DNA of 64,000 nt from NCBI GenBank assembly GCA_013822425.1, contig PNKL01000002.1, positions 1 through 64,000 on the forward strand. Direction: 5' to 3'. Below are positions 7,388 to 17,004 of this stretch, in pieces. Position numbers and translations under genes: made by a program. Below the pieces are notes generated by a model. The model did no database searches. It was not told the origin of the DNA and saw only the letters and a program-made list of their open reading frames with translations. Numbering within the stretch: position 1 is the first letter of the stretch; the number at the start of each line of letters is the position of its first letter. The stretch comes from Gemmatimonas sp. (GTDB lineage Bacteria; Gemmatimonadota; Gemmatimonadetes; Gemmatimonadales; Gemmatimonadaceae).

Positions 7388-10300
7388 GTGAGCGAACGAG
7401 AGCCGGTGACGAAGCTGGACGAGGCCCTGCCGAGCGAGCTGTTCCAGGACCTGATGCCGTATCGCGTGCAGGACATCCTGCTCGTGTCGAGCCTGTACGA
7501 CGCGTTCACGTTGCAGGAAGACGGCCGGCTGAACGAGCTCGTGATGCGCGAATTCGTCGATCTCGACACGCATCACACCCCGCACATCACGCATGTGGCG
7601 AGCGGCGCCGAGGCGATCGCGAAGGCCAAGGCCCAGCGCCAGTTCAACCTGGTGATCACCACGATCAACCCGGGCGACATGGACGCCACGCAGCTCGCGC
7701 AGCGGCTGGCCGACGCCGGGCTCGACGTGCCCGTGCTGGTGCTGGCGTACGACCACCGCGAGTTCAAGGACTTCGAGTCACGCGTCGACCTGTCGCGCAT
7801 TGACCGCTGCTTCATGTGGCAGGGCGATGCCCGCATCCTGCTGGCGATGGTCAACTACGTGGAAGACCAGCGGAACGTGGCGCACGACACGTCCACTACG
7901 GGCGTGCGCGTGGTGCTGCTGGTGGAAGACAGCATGCGCTTCTACTCATCGCTGCTGCCGGTCGTCTACACCGAGATCATCCGCCAGTCGGCCAACGCGC
8001 TGGGTGAGGGGAGCAACATCTCGCACAAGCTGGTGCGCCTGCGCGCGCGTCCCAAGATCCTGCTCTGCACGTCGTACGAGGAAGCCTGGCGGCAGTGGTC
8101 GCGGTACCGGGAGCACGTGCTGGGCGTGATCACCGACGTGGAGTTTCCACGGGACGGAGTGGTGGCGCGCGACGCGGGCTTTGCGCTGGCCCGCGCCATC
8201 CGGGACGAGGCGCCGGACGTGCCGGTGCTCATGCAGTCGGGGCGCGCCGAGTACTTCGCGCGCGCGGCGGCGGCGGGACTGCCGTTCGTGCTGAAGGGGT
8301 CGCCGACGATGCTGCACGAGCTCCACGGCTTCATCGTCGAGCACTTCGCCTTCGGCGATTTCGTCTTCCGCCTGCCCGACGGCCGCGAGGTGGGGCGCGC
8401 CGAGGACCTGCGCAGCCTCGAGGAGAAGGTCGCGACGGTCCCGGCGGAGAGCCTCGTCTATCACGGCGAACGGCACCACTTCTCCACCTGGCTTGCGGCG
8501 CGCGCCGAGTTCGGCGTGGCCCAGCGCCTGCGGTCGCAGCACGTGTCGGACTACCGGTCGCCGGAGGAGCTCCGCACCAAGCTGATCGCCGCGATTGCGG
8601 AATACCGGAACGACCAGGCGCAGCTGCAGGTGGGCGATTTCGACCGTGACGTGTTCGACGCATCGGTGCCGTTCTTCGCGCGCATCGGTGGCGGGTCGAT
8701 CGGCGGCAAGGCGCGCGGCCTGGCCTTCGTGCGACGCCTCGTCGGCCTGTACGGGGTGAACCGCCGCTTCGAGGGCGTCCACGTGAGCGTGCCTCCCGCG
8801 GTGGTGATCGGCACCGACGTCTTTGACCGGTTCCTCGCCGAGAACGATTTGCTCGAGATCGCGTTTCACGGGACGGACGACGCGGAGCTGCTGCGGCGCT
8901 TCCACGCGGCGCGGCTGCCGGACGACGTGCTGGCCGACCTCGACACGTTCCTGCGCCAGGTGCGATGGCCGCTCGCCGTGCGCTCGTCGAGCCTGCTCGA
9001 GGATTCGCAGTACCAGCCGTTCACGGGCGTGTACGACACGTTCATGCTGCCGAACCGGCACCCCGACCACGATGAACGCCTCGCGCGGCTCGTCGAGGCG
9101 GTCAAGCGCGTGTACGCCTCCACCTTCACGCACAACGCCAAGTCGTACCTTCGGGCGACGCCGTACCGCCTGGAGGAAGAGAAGATGGCGGTCATCATCC
9201 AGAAGATCGTGGGTGCCGAGCACGGCCAACGCTTCTACCCGGATCTGTCGGGCGTCGCGCGATCGTACAACTTCTATCCAGCGGCGCCGCTGAGCGCCGA
9301 GGATGGAGTGGCGGCGGTCGCGCTCGGCCTGGGGCGCGCGGTAGTGGAAGGCGGGCGGGTGCTGACGTTTTGCCCGCGCGCGCCGCGCAACATCATCCAG
9401 TTCTCCTCGGTCAGCGACATCCTCGCGAATTCGCAGCGGAACTTCTGGGCCGTGGATTTCGGCGACGCGGAGGGCCCGGGGGAGGTGGCGGAGCAGGGCA
9501 TGCGGGAGCGGAGCTTCGATCTCGACACCGCGGAAGCAGACGGCACGCTGCGCGCCCTGGGTTCCACGTACGACGTGGAGAACGACGTCATCTACGACGG
9601 CCTCTCGCGTCCCGGCGTGCGACTCGTGAGCTTCGCGCCCATCCTCAAGCACAATCTTTTCCCGCTGGCCCCGCTCATCTCGGACCTCCTCGAGATTGGC
9701 GTCGGGGGCATGAATCGCCCGTGCGAGATCGAGTTCGGCGTGCGCCTCGCGCAGCAGCCCGGCGAACCGCATGAGTTCGGCTTCCTGCAGCTGCGGCCGC
9801 TGGTGCTGTCGCGGGAGATGCACGACCTCGAACTCTCGACGGTGGAGCCGGCGAGCGTCCTCTGCCGCAGTCCGCGGGTGCTGGGCGACGGCATCATTGA
9901 CCACCTGAAGCACGCCGTCGTGGTGGACTTCCATCGCTTCGACCGGTCGGCCACGCGCGAGGCCGCGCGCAGCATCGCGGGGTTCAACGCCACCCTGCTG
10001 GAGCGCGGCCTGCCGTACATGCTGATCGGCGTCGGTCGCTGGGGCTCGGCGGACCCGTGGCTGGGCATTCCGGTGCGGTGGGACGAGATCTCCGGAGCGC
10101 GCGTGATCGTCGAGGCGGGGTTCCGCGACTTCCGCGTCACGCCGTCGCAGGGGAGCCACTTCTTCCAGAACCTGGTCTCGTTCCAGGTCGGCTATTTCAC
10201 GACGAACCCGGAGTTCGGTGACGGGTTCGTGGATTGGGAGTGGCTCGCGGCCCAGCCCTCCATTGCCGAGGACGGGCACGTGCGCCTGCTCGAGTTCAAC

Positions 10301-10405
10301 CGCCCGCTGGTGGTGCGCATGAACGGACGGCGCAGCGAGGGCGTAATCCTCAAGCCGGAGCAGGGTGATACGCTGTCGACCGCGGCCGCGGCCGCGGGTG
10401 CATAG
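7388..10405 (+). CDS. Receiver-domain / PEP-pyruvate-binding (PEP synthase-like) protein
   Basis: 1005 residues, GTG start with GGGGGAGAG upstream. Residues about 20-150 form a receiver-like fold lacking the phospho-Asp (LVSSLYD, ITTINPGD). A second receiver at about 175-310 keeps VEDS, the acceptor Asp in VITDVEFPRDG (about 250) and Lys in VLKGS. From about 430 a PEP/pyruvate-binding ATP-grasp domain begins with GGGSIGGKARGL and contains AVRSSSLLEDS and the FTGVYDTF loop. The PEP-utilising swivelling His domain of true PEP synthase is not evident, so it may be a phospho-regulated ATP-grasp protein rather than PpsA. The partner histidine kinase is unknown. Confidence 0.75.
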   Translation: MSEREPVTKLDEALPSELFQDLMPYRVQDILLVSSLYDAFTLQEDGRLNELVMREFVDLDTHHTPHITHVASGAEAIAKAKAQRQFNLVITTINPGDMDATQLAQRLADAGLDVPVLVLAYDHREFKDFESRVDLSRIDRCFMWQGDARILLAMVNYVEDQRNVAHDTSTTGVRVVLLVEDSMRFYSSLLPVVYTEIIRQSANALGEGSNISHKLVRLRARPKILLCTSYEEAWRQWSRYREHVLGVITDVEFPRDGVVARDAGFALARAIRDEAPDVPVLMQSGRAEYFARAAAAGLPFVLKGSPTMLHELHGFIVEHFAFGDFVFRLPDGREVGRAEDLRSLEEKVATVPAESLVYHGERHHFSTWLAARAEFGVAQRLRSQHVSDYRSPEELRTKLIAAIAEYRNDQAQLQVGDFDRDVFDASVPFFARIGGGSIGGKARGLAFVRRLVGLYGVNRRFEGVHVSVPPAVVIGTDVFDRFLAENDLLEIAFHGTDDAELLRRFHAARLPDDVLADLDTFLRQVRWPLAVRSSSLLEDSQYQPFTGVYDTFMLPNRHPDHDERLARLVEAVKRVYASTFTHNAKSYLRATPYRLEEEKMAVIIQKIVGAEHGQRFYPDLSGVARSYNFYPAAPLSAEDGVAAVALGLGRAVVEGGRVLTFCPRAPRNIIQFSSVSDILANSQRNFWAVDFGDAEGPGEVAEQGMRERSFDLDTAEADGTLRALGSTYDVENDVIYDGLSRPGVRLVSFAPILKHNLFPLAPLISDLLEIGVGGMNRPCEIEFGVRLAQQPGEPHEFGFLQLRPLVLSREMHDLELSTVEPASVLCRSPRVLGDGIIDHLKHAVVVDFHRFDRSATREAARSIAGFNATLLERGLPYMLIGVGRWGSADPWLGIPVRWDEISGARVIVEAGFRDFRVTPSQGSHFFQNLVSFQVGYFTTNPEFGDGFVDWEWLAAQPSIAEDGHVRLLEFNRPLVVRMNGRRSEGVILKPEQGDTLSTAAAAAGA

Positions 10406-10535
10406 GGCGTCGCGTGAGGTGACGGTGCCGGATTTTGATTTTCCAGCGGGTTGGCCGTACCATTTGACCGCGTGCCCTTTCGCCTTCTGCCTGCATGCGA
10501 ATCGCTTACCGCGTCCCTGATGGAGGAGCAGATCG

Positions 10536-11570
10536 ATGACCGATGAACTGACCAGGCGCGACTTCGTCAAGCTGGGCCTCGCCAGCGCTGCCGGCCTCGC
10601 CGCGGCTCCTGTCGTCGCCGGGGGCACCGGCCCCGCGAGCGTGCCGCCCCTGGCGCTTCCGACGCGCCCGCTCGGCCGCACCGGGCATCATCCGTTCATC
10701 TTCAGCCTCGGCGGGCAGGCGTCGCTCGAGCAGGCGGACAAGCACGACGTGTCAATCGCGATCGTCAATCGCGCCCTTGACCTCGGCGTGAACTACATCG
10801 ACACGGCGGCGGCGTACGGACGCCCGCGCGACGCGAGCAAGCCGCGCTGGGAGCTGAACGGCATCTCGCAGACGTTCATCGGCGAGGTCATGGCGACGCG
10901 CCGCAAGGAGGTGTACCTCGCGAGCAAGGCCGACGACCGGACGCGCGACGGCGCGCTGCGCCAGCTCGACCAGAGCCTGCGCCTGCTGCGCACGGATCAC
11001 CTGGATCTCTGGCAAGTCCACAATGTCCAGTCGGAGGCGCAGCTCGAGCAGATCTTCGGCCCGGGCGGCGTGATGGAGGCGATGGTCAGCGCCCGCGACC
11101 AGAAGATGGTGCGGCACATCGGCATCACGGGGCACTTCGATCCCGCGGTGCTCATCAAGGCCATTGACCGCTTTCCGTTCGACGCCATCCTGATGGCGCT
11201 CAACGCCGCCGACGCACACCACCTCCCGTTCAAGCAGGAACTGCTGCCACTGGCGAACAAGAAGAACATGGGCGTGATCGGCATGAAGATTCCGGCGCGC
11301 GACCGCCTGTTCAAAGAAGGCGCGGTCACCACCATGAAGGACGCGATGGACTACGTCCTGACGCTCCCGGTGAGCACCGTCATCGTCGGATGCAAGACGG
11401 TGGAGCAGCTGGAGGAGAACGTCGCGCTCGCCAAAGCATTCAAGCCGCTGCCGGCGGCCGAGCTGGCACGCATCGAGGGACTGGCGGCCAACAACCTGCC
11501 CGCCGGCCACTGGTTCAAGCGGCCGCCCACGGCCACGGGCGCCGCGGAAGACGACCAGAACATGGAGTAG
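10536..11570 (+). CDS. Tat-exported aldo/keto reductase
   Basis: 344 residues from ATG 10536 (GGAGCAGATCG upstream). The N-terminus TRRDFVKLG plus an Ala-rich stretch is a twin-arginine signal (RR at 7-8), so the enzyme is likely exported folded with its nicotinamide cofactor. The TIM-barrel AKR fold is shown by LGVNYIDTAAAYG with catalytic Asp/Tyr, the lysine in YLASKAD, and the C-terminal VIVGCKTVEQLEENV. Substrate not predictable. A perfect 30-bp palindrome follows at 11629. Confidence 0.85.
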   Translation: MTDELTRRDFVKLGLASAAGLAAAPVVAGGTGPASVPPLALPTRPLGRTGHHPFIFSLGGQASLEQADKHDVSIAIVNRALDLGVNYIDTAAAYGRPRDASKPRWELNGISQTFIGEVMATRRKEVYLASKADDRTRDGALRQLDQSLRLLRTDHLDLWQVHNVQSEAQLEQIFGPGGVMEAMVSARDQKMVRHIGITGHFDPAVLIKAIDRFPFDAILMALNAADAHHLPFKQELLPLANKKNMGVIGMKIPARDRLFKEGAVTTMKDAMDYVLTLPVSTVIVGCKTVEQLEENVALAKAFKPLPAAELARIEGLAANNLPAGHWFKRPPTATGAAEDDQNME

Positions 11571-11576
11571 AACTAC

Positions 11577-11610
11577 GGGCACAGGCACGGGCACAGGCAC
11601 AGGCACAGTG
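11577..11610. repeat. Short GGCACA tandem array
   Basis: Degenerate 6-bp units (GGCACA/GGGCACA) begin seven bases after the aldo/keto reductase stop. Low-complexity spacer, one of many in this window. Confidence 0.7.
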
Positions 11611-11628
11611 GAGGCACGGGATTCGGAT

Positions 11629-11658
11629 GGGGGCGCAGGCCAATTGGCCTGCGCCCCC
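11629..11658 (+). terminator. 30-bp perfect palindrome, probable terminator
   Basis: Arms of 15 bases, GGGGGCGCAGGCCAA and its exact complement, meet with no spacer; as RNA this is a 13-bp GC stem with an AATT loop. It lies 59 bases after the aldo/keto reductase stop. Only two T residues follow, so termination is plausible but not classical, and a dimeric protein-binding site is an alternative. Confidence 0.6.
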
Positions 11659-11726
11659 TTCGCCGATTGGCGTCATCGTGTCGCGCCCCTGTGACGCGGC
11701 GCACAGCCAGGAGGTAGTTTAGTACA

Positions 11727-11755
11727 GTAGTATCTCAGTATTGAGGTAATATCTC
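11727..11755 (+). promoter_or_regulatory. Putative operator/promoter motif of cupredoxin gene 1
   Basis: The AT-rich motif GTAGTATCTCAGTATTGAGG (11727-11746) contains an imperfect dyad TATCTCA-GTAT-TGAGGTA, with a third half-site TATCTCA at 11750. It ends 26 bases before the start codon. An 18/20 match lies upstream of the second cupredoxin gene (57341-57360). Shared placement suggests a common regulator or promoter class (inference). Confidence 0.55.
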
Positions 11756-11772
11756 AGCCCCCCGGAGGACCC

Positions 11773-12153
11773 ATGTCAGTGATGGTTCGGAAGTGTGCAG
11801 CAGTTGCCGTGCTGGCCCTGCTCTCGGCCTGCGGCGACGGCAGCTACGGCTCGCCGACAGCCCCAAGCAACAATACGCCGGGCACGCCGTCGACGCCCGC
11901 GGCCAACGAGGTCATTGCGACCACGTCGAACACCTTCACCCCGTCGACCCTCACCGTGGCCAGGGGGACGACCGTGACCTTCACGTTCCAGGCCACGATC
12001 CACAACGTGATCTTTGCCAACGTGGCCGGCGCACCGGCCAACATCCCCAACACCGCGAACAGCGGCGTGCAGCGCCTCTTCGCCACCGCGGGAACGTTCG
12101 GTTATGACTGCAGTCTGCACGCCGGCATGACGGGCACGGTGATCGTGAACTGA
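11773..12153 (+). CDS. Cupredoxin (plastocyanin/azurin-like) lipoprotein
   Basis: 126 residues; GGAGG eight bases before ATG. A short signal ends in the lipobox LLSAC (Cys20), so the protein is probably lipid-anchored, followed by a Ser/Thr/Pro linker to about residue 45. Type 1 copper ligands are visible: His77, then Cys113, His116 and Met119 in C-x2-H-x2-M. It would shuttle single electrons at the membrane surface; the partner is unknown. A paralogue lies at 56942-57301. Its stop is ten bases from the convergent glpK stop. Confidence 0.87.
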   Translation: MSVMVRKCAAVAVLALLSACGDGSYGSPTAPSNNTPGTPSTPAANEVIATTSNTFTPSTLTVARGTTVTFTFQATIHNVIFANVAGAPANIPNTANSGVQRLFATAGTFGYDCSLHAGMTGTVIVN

Positions 12154-12163
12154 CGCGGCGGCG

Positions 12164-13648
<1,485 letters not shown>

Positions 13649-13656
13649 AGAGTCAG

Positions 13657-13720
13657 AGGACGGCAGAGGACGGCAGAGAACGGCAGAGAACGGCAGAGAA
13701 CGGCAGAGTACGGCAGTGAC
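13657..13720. repeat. Degenerate GACGGCAGA tandem array upstream of glpK
   Basis: About seven 8-9 bp units (GGACGGCAGA, GAACGGCAGA) fill the gap between glpK and the next minus-strand gene, ending nine bases before the glpK start. Same family as 31783-31850. Confidence 0.85.
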
Positions 13721-13735
13721 GGGAGGGGAGAGGAC

Positions 13736-13999
13736 TCAGCGGGGCTTCGGCCGGGGTGGCTTGGCGGTTGGCTTCGGCTCCGGCGGGCCTTGCGCCGCGC
13801 GTTCTTCGCGCTCCTCGCGCTCGTCGTCGGCCAGGTGAATGCTCAACGGAAAGAAGACGGCGCGGTTCACGCCGGGGTATTTCACGTTCCAGCCGCGGGC
13901 GTCGTGCCAGAGAATGACATTCAGCCGGTCGGACGGCGCGGCGTCGGGATCGGCGAAGTTCATGCGCGGTGGGCCACCGAGGGCGAGCGTGATGAGCAT
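13736..13999 (-). CDS. Hypothetical protein (87 aa)
   Basis: Reading from ATG 13999 gives 87 residues with a plausible globular core (NVILWHDARGWNVKYPGVNRA) followed by an acidic DEREERE patch and a Pro/Lys-rich tail. No known family is recognised. The frame stays open upstream as far as 14278 and reads sensibly for about 20 residues before this Met, so the true start may be a non-ATG codon nearer 14080. It is divergent from the cytochrome gene at 14122. A shorter start at ATG 13963 is also possible. Confidence 0.5.
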   Translation of the reverse strand: MLITLALGGPPRMNFADPDAAPSDRLNVILWHDARGWNVKYPGVNRAVFFPLSIHLADDEREEREERAAQGPPEPKPTAKPPRPKPR

Positions 14000-14121
14000 G
14001 CGGGAGAATTGAGGGGCGCCGGCGAGGTTCGGGAAGTGCCACGCACGGTGCGGTGGAGTCCAAGGACAAGGCGCGCGCGCCGCGTGTTGCCGCTCGTGGG
14101 TACAGCGGCGAGAATTATCAG

Positions 14122-14985
14122 ATGCCTTCTGCCACGCGCCGCTGGTTGCTCGCGCTGCTGCCGATTGCGGCGGCGTGCGGCCGCGGCTCGGCGCCCGAGA
14201 TGGCCACGGCGCGCGCCGCCGACACGCTGCTCCTGCCGGCGCCGGCGGCGTCGTGGCTGGGCAACGACCCCGTGTCACGCTCGATCAAACGCGGCCTTGC
14301 CCTGGTGAGCGCCACCCGCGACTCGCTGCCGTCGCACGTTGGCGCCGACATGCGGTGCGTCTCGTGCCATCTCGACAGCGGGCGGCGTGCCTTCGCCATG
14401 CCGTGGGTTGGCGCGTACGGCCGGTTTCCGCAGTACCGGTCGCGCTCGGGTCGGGTCATTCGCCTCGAGGAGCGCATCAATGACTGCATTCGACGCAGCC
14501 TCAATGGCACGCCCCTCGCAGTGGAGGGCGACGACATGCGCGACATCGTGTCGTACATCTCGTGGCTTTCCCGCGGTACGGTGTCGGGGGCGCGCATGCG
14601 AGGCACGGGCATCGACTCGCTCGTGCCGCTCGCGTCCGACACCGTCCGGGGCCGCGTGGCGTACGGGCAGCACTGCGCCCGCTGCCATGGGCCCGATGGC
14701 GAGGGGATGCTCCGGCGTGGGCTCGTCAATGCGGGGCCGCCCCTGTGGGGGGCGGGTTCGTTCAACATCGGGTCCGGCATGGCGCGCGTCCGCGTGATGG
14801 CCGCCTTCGTGCACCGGAATATGCCCATCGATATGCCCGGCACCGTATCGGCGCAGACCGCCTTCGATGTGGCGGCATACATCGGATCGCGTCCGCGTCC
14901 GGACTTTCCGGGCAAGGAGCTGGATTGGCCGAACGGCGACGCGCCGGTGGATGGGGCGTATCTGACGCGGGGCAGGGTACCGTGA
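14122..14985 (+). CDS. TsdA-like dihaem cytochrome c lipoprotein (copy 1)
   Basis: 287 residues; start chosen at ATG 14122 because a lipoprotein signal follows directly (lipobox IAAAC, Cys19). Two haem sites are present: CVSCH (79-83) and CARCH (185-189). The segment ERINDCIRRSLNG, with Cys122, matches thiosulfate dehydrogenase TsdA, in which a Cys serves as axial ligand of haem 1 (family knowledge; residue equivalence inferred). TsdA converts thiosulfate and tetrathionate. A paralogue follows directly. No sox genes are nearby, so another sulfur or electron-transfer role is possible. Confidence 0.8.
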   Translation: MPSATRRWLLALLPIAAACGRGSAPEMATARAADTLLLPAPAASWLGNDPVSRSIKRGLALVSATRDSLPSHVGADMRCVSCHLDSGRRAFAMPWVGAYGRFPQYRSRSGRVIRLEERINDCIRRSLNGTPLAVEGDDMRDIVSYISWLSRGTVSGARMRGTGIDSLVPLASDTVRGRVAYGQHCARCHGPDGEGMLRRGLVNAGPPLWGAGSFNIGSGMARVRVMAAFVHRNMPIDMPGTVSAQTAFDVAAYIGSRPRPDFPGKELDWPNGDAPVDGAYLTRGRVP

Positions 14986-15000
14986 GGTAGCAGGGTGACG

Positions 15001-15058
15001 GTAGACGGTGGATGGTAGACGGTGGATGGTAGACGGTGGATGGTAGACGGTAGACGCG
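15001..15058. repeat. Tandem 14-bp repeat (GTAGACGGTGGATG)
   Basis: Three exact 14-bp copies (15001-15042) and a partial fourth lie between the two TsdA-like genes. Related sequence occurs at 54018-54055 upstream of paaG. Confidence 0.88.
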
Positions 15059-15126
15059 GTCTGGTATCGGCGTGAGCGATTTGTCAGATTGCACCTTCAC
15101 GATTTCTCGTCCCGGGGATCAGGTCG

Positions 15127-16029
15127 ATGATTCAGCAAGCGATTCAAGCAGGACTCGTGCGACACCTTTGGCGCGCACGGCGTGGTATGTCGCTGGTCTG
15201 CTCGCTCGCGCTGGCGACGGCGTGCGGCGGTGGCGGTTCGGGAGAGCCGGCCGCGGAGACGGCGGTAGCGCCCGACACGCTCCTCCCGGCGCCCGCGGAG
15301 TCGTTGCTGACGCAGGACTCGGCGTCGCGCTCCATCCAGCGCGGCCTGGCGCTCCTGGTGTTCACGCGGGACTCGCTGCCGTCGCACGTGGGCAATGCAC
15401 TCCACTGTACGTCGTGCCACCTGGACAAGGGGCGGAAGCCGTTCGCGAATCCGCTCGTCGGCGTGACGAACCGCTATCCGGCGTACTGGGCGCGCACGGG
15501 TACCGAGGTCACGGTGGAAGACCGGGTCAATGACTGCTTCCGCCGCAGCCTGAACGGCAGGCCGCTGCGGGCAGGCGGCGCCGACATGCGTGACATCGTC
15601 GCCTACCTGACCTGGCTCTCCAGCGAGATGCCGAAGGGCCCGCATGCGGGCCTGGGCGTTGACTCGATCCCGCCGCTGCAGCCTGACACGGTGCGCGGAA
15701 AGACGCAGTTTGCCATGTACTGCTCGCGCTGCCACGGGGCTGATGGACAGAGCGGAAGCAGGCTCGGCATCGAAAGGTACGGCCCGCCGCTGTGGGGCCC
15801 GCAGTCGTTCAGCATCGGTTCGGGGATGTCGCGCCTGCGCATCGTGGCGGCGTTCGTGCACCACCACATGCCGTTCGATGCCCCCGGCTTCGTGGCCGAT
15901 TCGATCTCCTATGACGTGGCAGGCTTCGTGTTGTCGCGGCCGCGCCCCGATTTCCCCGGCAAGGAGCTCGACTGGCCCAAGGGCGGAGCGCCGGAGGATC
16001 TAGCGTATAAGACGAAGGCGAAGCGATAG
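15127..16029 (+). CDS. TsdA-like dihaem cytochrome c lipoprotein (copy 2)
   Basis: 300 residues, paralogous to the preceding gene along its whole length. The signal ends in the lipobox LATAC (Cys33); starting at the internal ATG 15187 would shorten the basic n-region. Haem motifs are CTSCH (94-98) and CSRCH (199-203). EDRVNDCFRRSLNG carries the conserved Cys137, the likely thiolate ligand of haem 1 in TsdA-type enzymes. Both copies end with RPRPDFPGKELDWP. The tandem pair may form a heterodimer or serve different substrates (inference). A long repeat hairpin follows the stop. Confidence 0.8.
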   Translation: MIQQAIQAGLVRHLWRARRGMSLVCSLALATACGGGGSGEPAAETAVAPDTLLPAPAESLLTQDSASRSIQRGLALLVFTRDSLPSHVGNALHCTSCHLDKGRKPFANPLVGVTNRYPAYWARTGTEVTVEDRVNDCFRRSLNGRPLRAGGADMRDIVAYLTWLSSEMPKGPHAGLGVDSIPPLQPDTVRGKTQFAMYCSRCHGADGQSGSRLGIERYGPPLWGPQSFSIGSGMSRLRIVAAFVHHHMPFDAPGFVADSISYDVAGFVLSRPRPDFPGKELDWPKGGAPEDLAYKTKAKR

Positions 16030-16168
16030 AGAGAAACAACAGAGAAACAACAGAGAAACAACAGAGAAACAACAGAGAGACAACAGACGAAACGGGGCCC
16101 GGGAAACGCGGTTCGAGCCCTGTTGTCTCTCTGTTGCCTCTCTGTTGTTTCTCTGTTGTCTCTCTGTT
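16028..16168. repeat. Inverted arrays of AACAGAGA units
   Basis: About five GAGAAACAACA units on the left and the complementary TGTTGTTTCTC/TGTTGCCTCTC units on the right flank a central GC block near 16092-16126. The whole folds as a hairpin of about 140 bases that starts at the stop codon of the second cytochrome. The same unit recurs at 59161-59211. Confidence 0.88.
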
Positions 16169-16188
16169 CACGCGCCTATGTTTATTGA

Positions 16189-16863
16189 ATGACTTCTAAG
16201 CCTCCGTCGGGCCCACGCCGCCGCGCCCGCGGCGGGAAAGGAGGGGGCGCGTACGCCCCCACGCCCAAGGTCACGCTGACCTCCGTACCGACGGGACGCG
16301 CCGCGTATACCGACACACGCGAGTGGCTGCTGCACGAGCATGGACCCATCTGTGCGTACTGCGAGAGCGTCATCCCGGTACGCTCGGTGACGCTCGATCA
16401 CGTCACACCGCGTCGCGGCCAGACCGCCTACGACCGGCGCGACAACCTCGTGCTCTGCTGCAAGGCGTGCAACGCGGCCAAGAAGGACAAACCGCTCCTC
16501 GCGTTCCTGCTCGGCAACAAGAAGCGCGTCGTCGCGCTCTACAAGTATGGGCAGCACCTGAGCCATCAACTGGTCGAGATGGTCAAGGACCTCCTGCCGC
16601 CGGACGAGCGGCCGCCGCTGCCGACGCTTCCACATGCCAAGCGCGTGCGCCGGAAGTCGGCGGCCGAGATATTCGGCCATCGCGGCCACGAAGCGTCTCC
16701 GTACCTGGACGACCCGCCGGCGCCGCCTTCGCGCCATGCCCCGCATGCACGTCGGGCCGTCCCCTCAGCACCCGTCGTCGCGGCGCCGTTGCCGGTCGCG
16801 TCGGCCCCAGCCGCCAAAAAGAAGCGCCGCCGCGGCGGACGCGGCCGGCGGCCGAAGCCGTAG
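16189..16863 (+). CDS. HNH endonuclease
   Basis: 224 residues. The zinc/HNH core is visible: CAYC (residues 64-67), LDHVTPRRG, then DNLVLCCKACNAAK, giving paired Cys-x2-Cys knuckles around the catalytic His. The C-terminal third is low complexity (Pro/Ala-rich) and ends in a highly basic KKKRRRGGRGRR tail that could bind nucleic acid. No obvious ribosome-binding site precedes ATG 16189. Stand-alone HNH proteins of this size are common and their role is usually unknown; no methylase or phage genes are adjacent. Confidence 0.8.
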   Translation: MTSKPPSGPRRRARGGKGGGAYAPTPKVTLTSVPTGRAAYTDTREWLLHEHGPICAYCESVIPVRSVTLDHVTPRRGQTAYDRRDNLVLCCKACNAAKKDKPLLAFLLGNKKRVVALYKYGQHLSHQLVEMVKDLLPPDERPPLPTLPHAKRVRRKSAAEIFGHRGHEASPYLDDPPAPPSRHAPHARRAVPSAPVVAAPLPVASAPAAKKKRRRGGRGRRPKP

Positions 16864-17004
16864 GCCGACCGCGCCCCCGCTCATGTTTCGGCGACGCGCA
16901 TGTGCTGCCGGCGGGGCGAAGGTTCTGGCGCGTCGTGCAGGTAGTCGCGACCATAGGTGATCAGATCCGCGAGCCGAACCACGCCATCACATCCGGAGCC
17001 TCTC

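Noticed and set aside
7946-10681. 911-codon open frame on the minus strand opposite the PEP-binding gene
   Set aside because: It is a GC-rich antisense shadow: Arg/His/Ala-rich, no start signals and no family features, opposite a gene with clear domains.
16090-16130. tRNA-like T-loop string GGTTCGAGCCC
   Set aside because: No acceptor, D or anticodon stems can be formed around it; it is the centre of a repeat hairpin.
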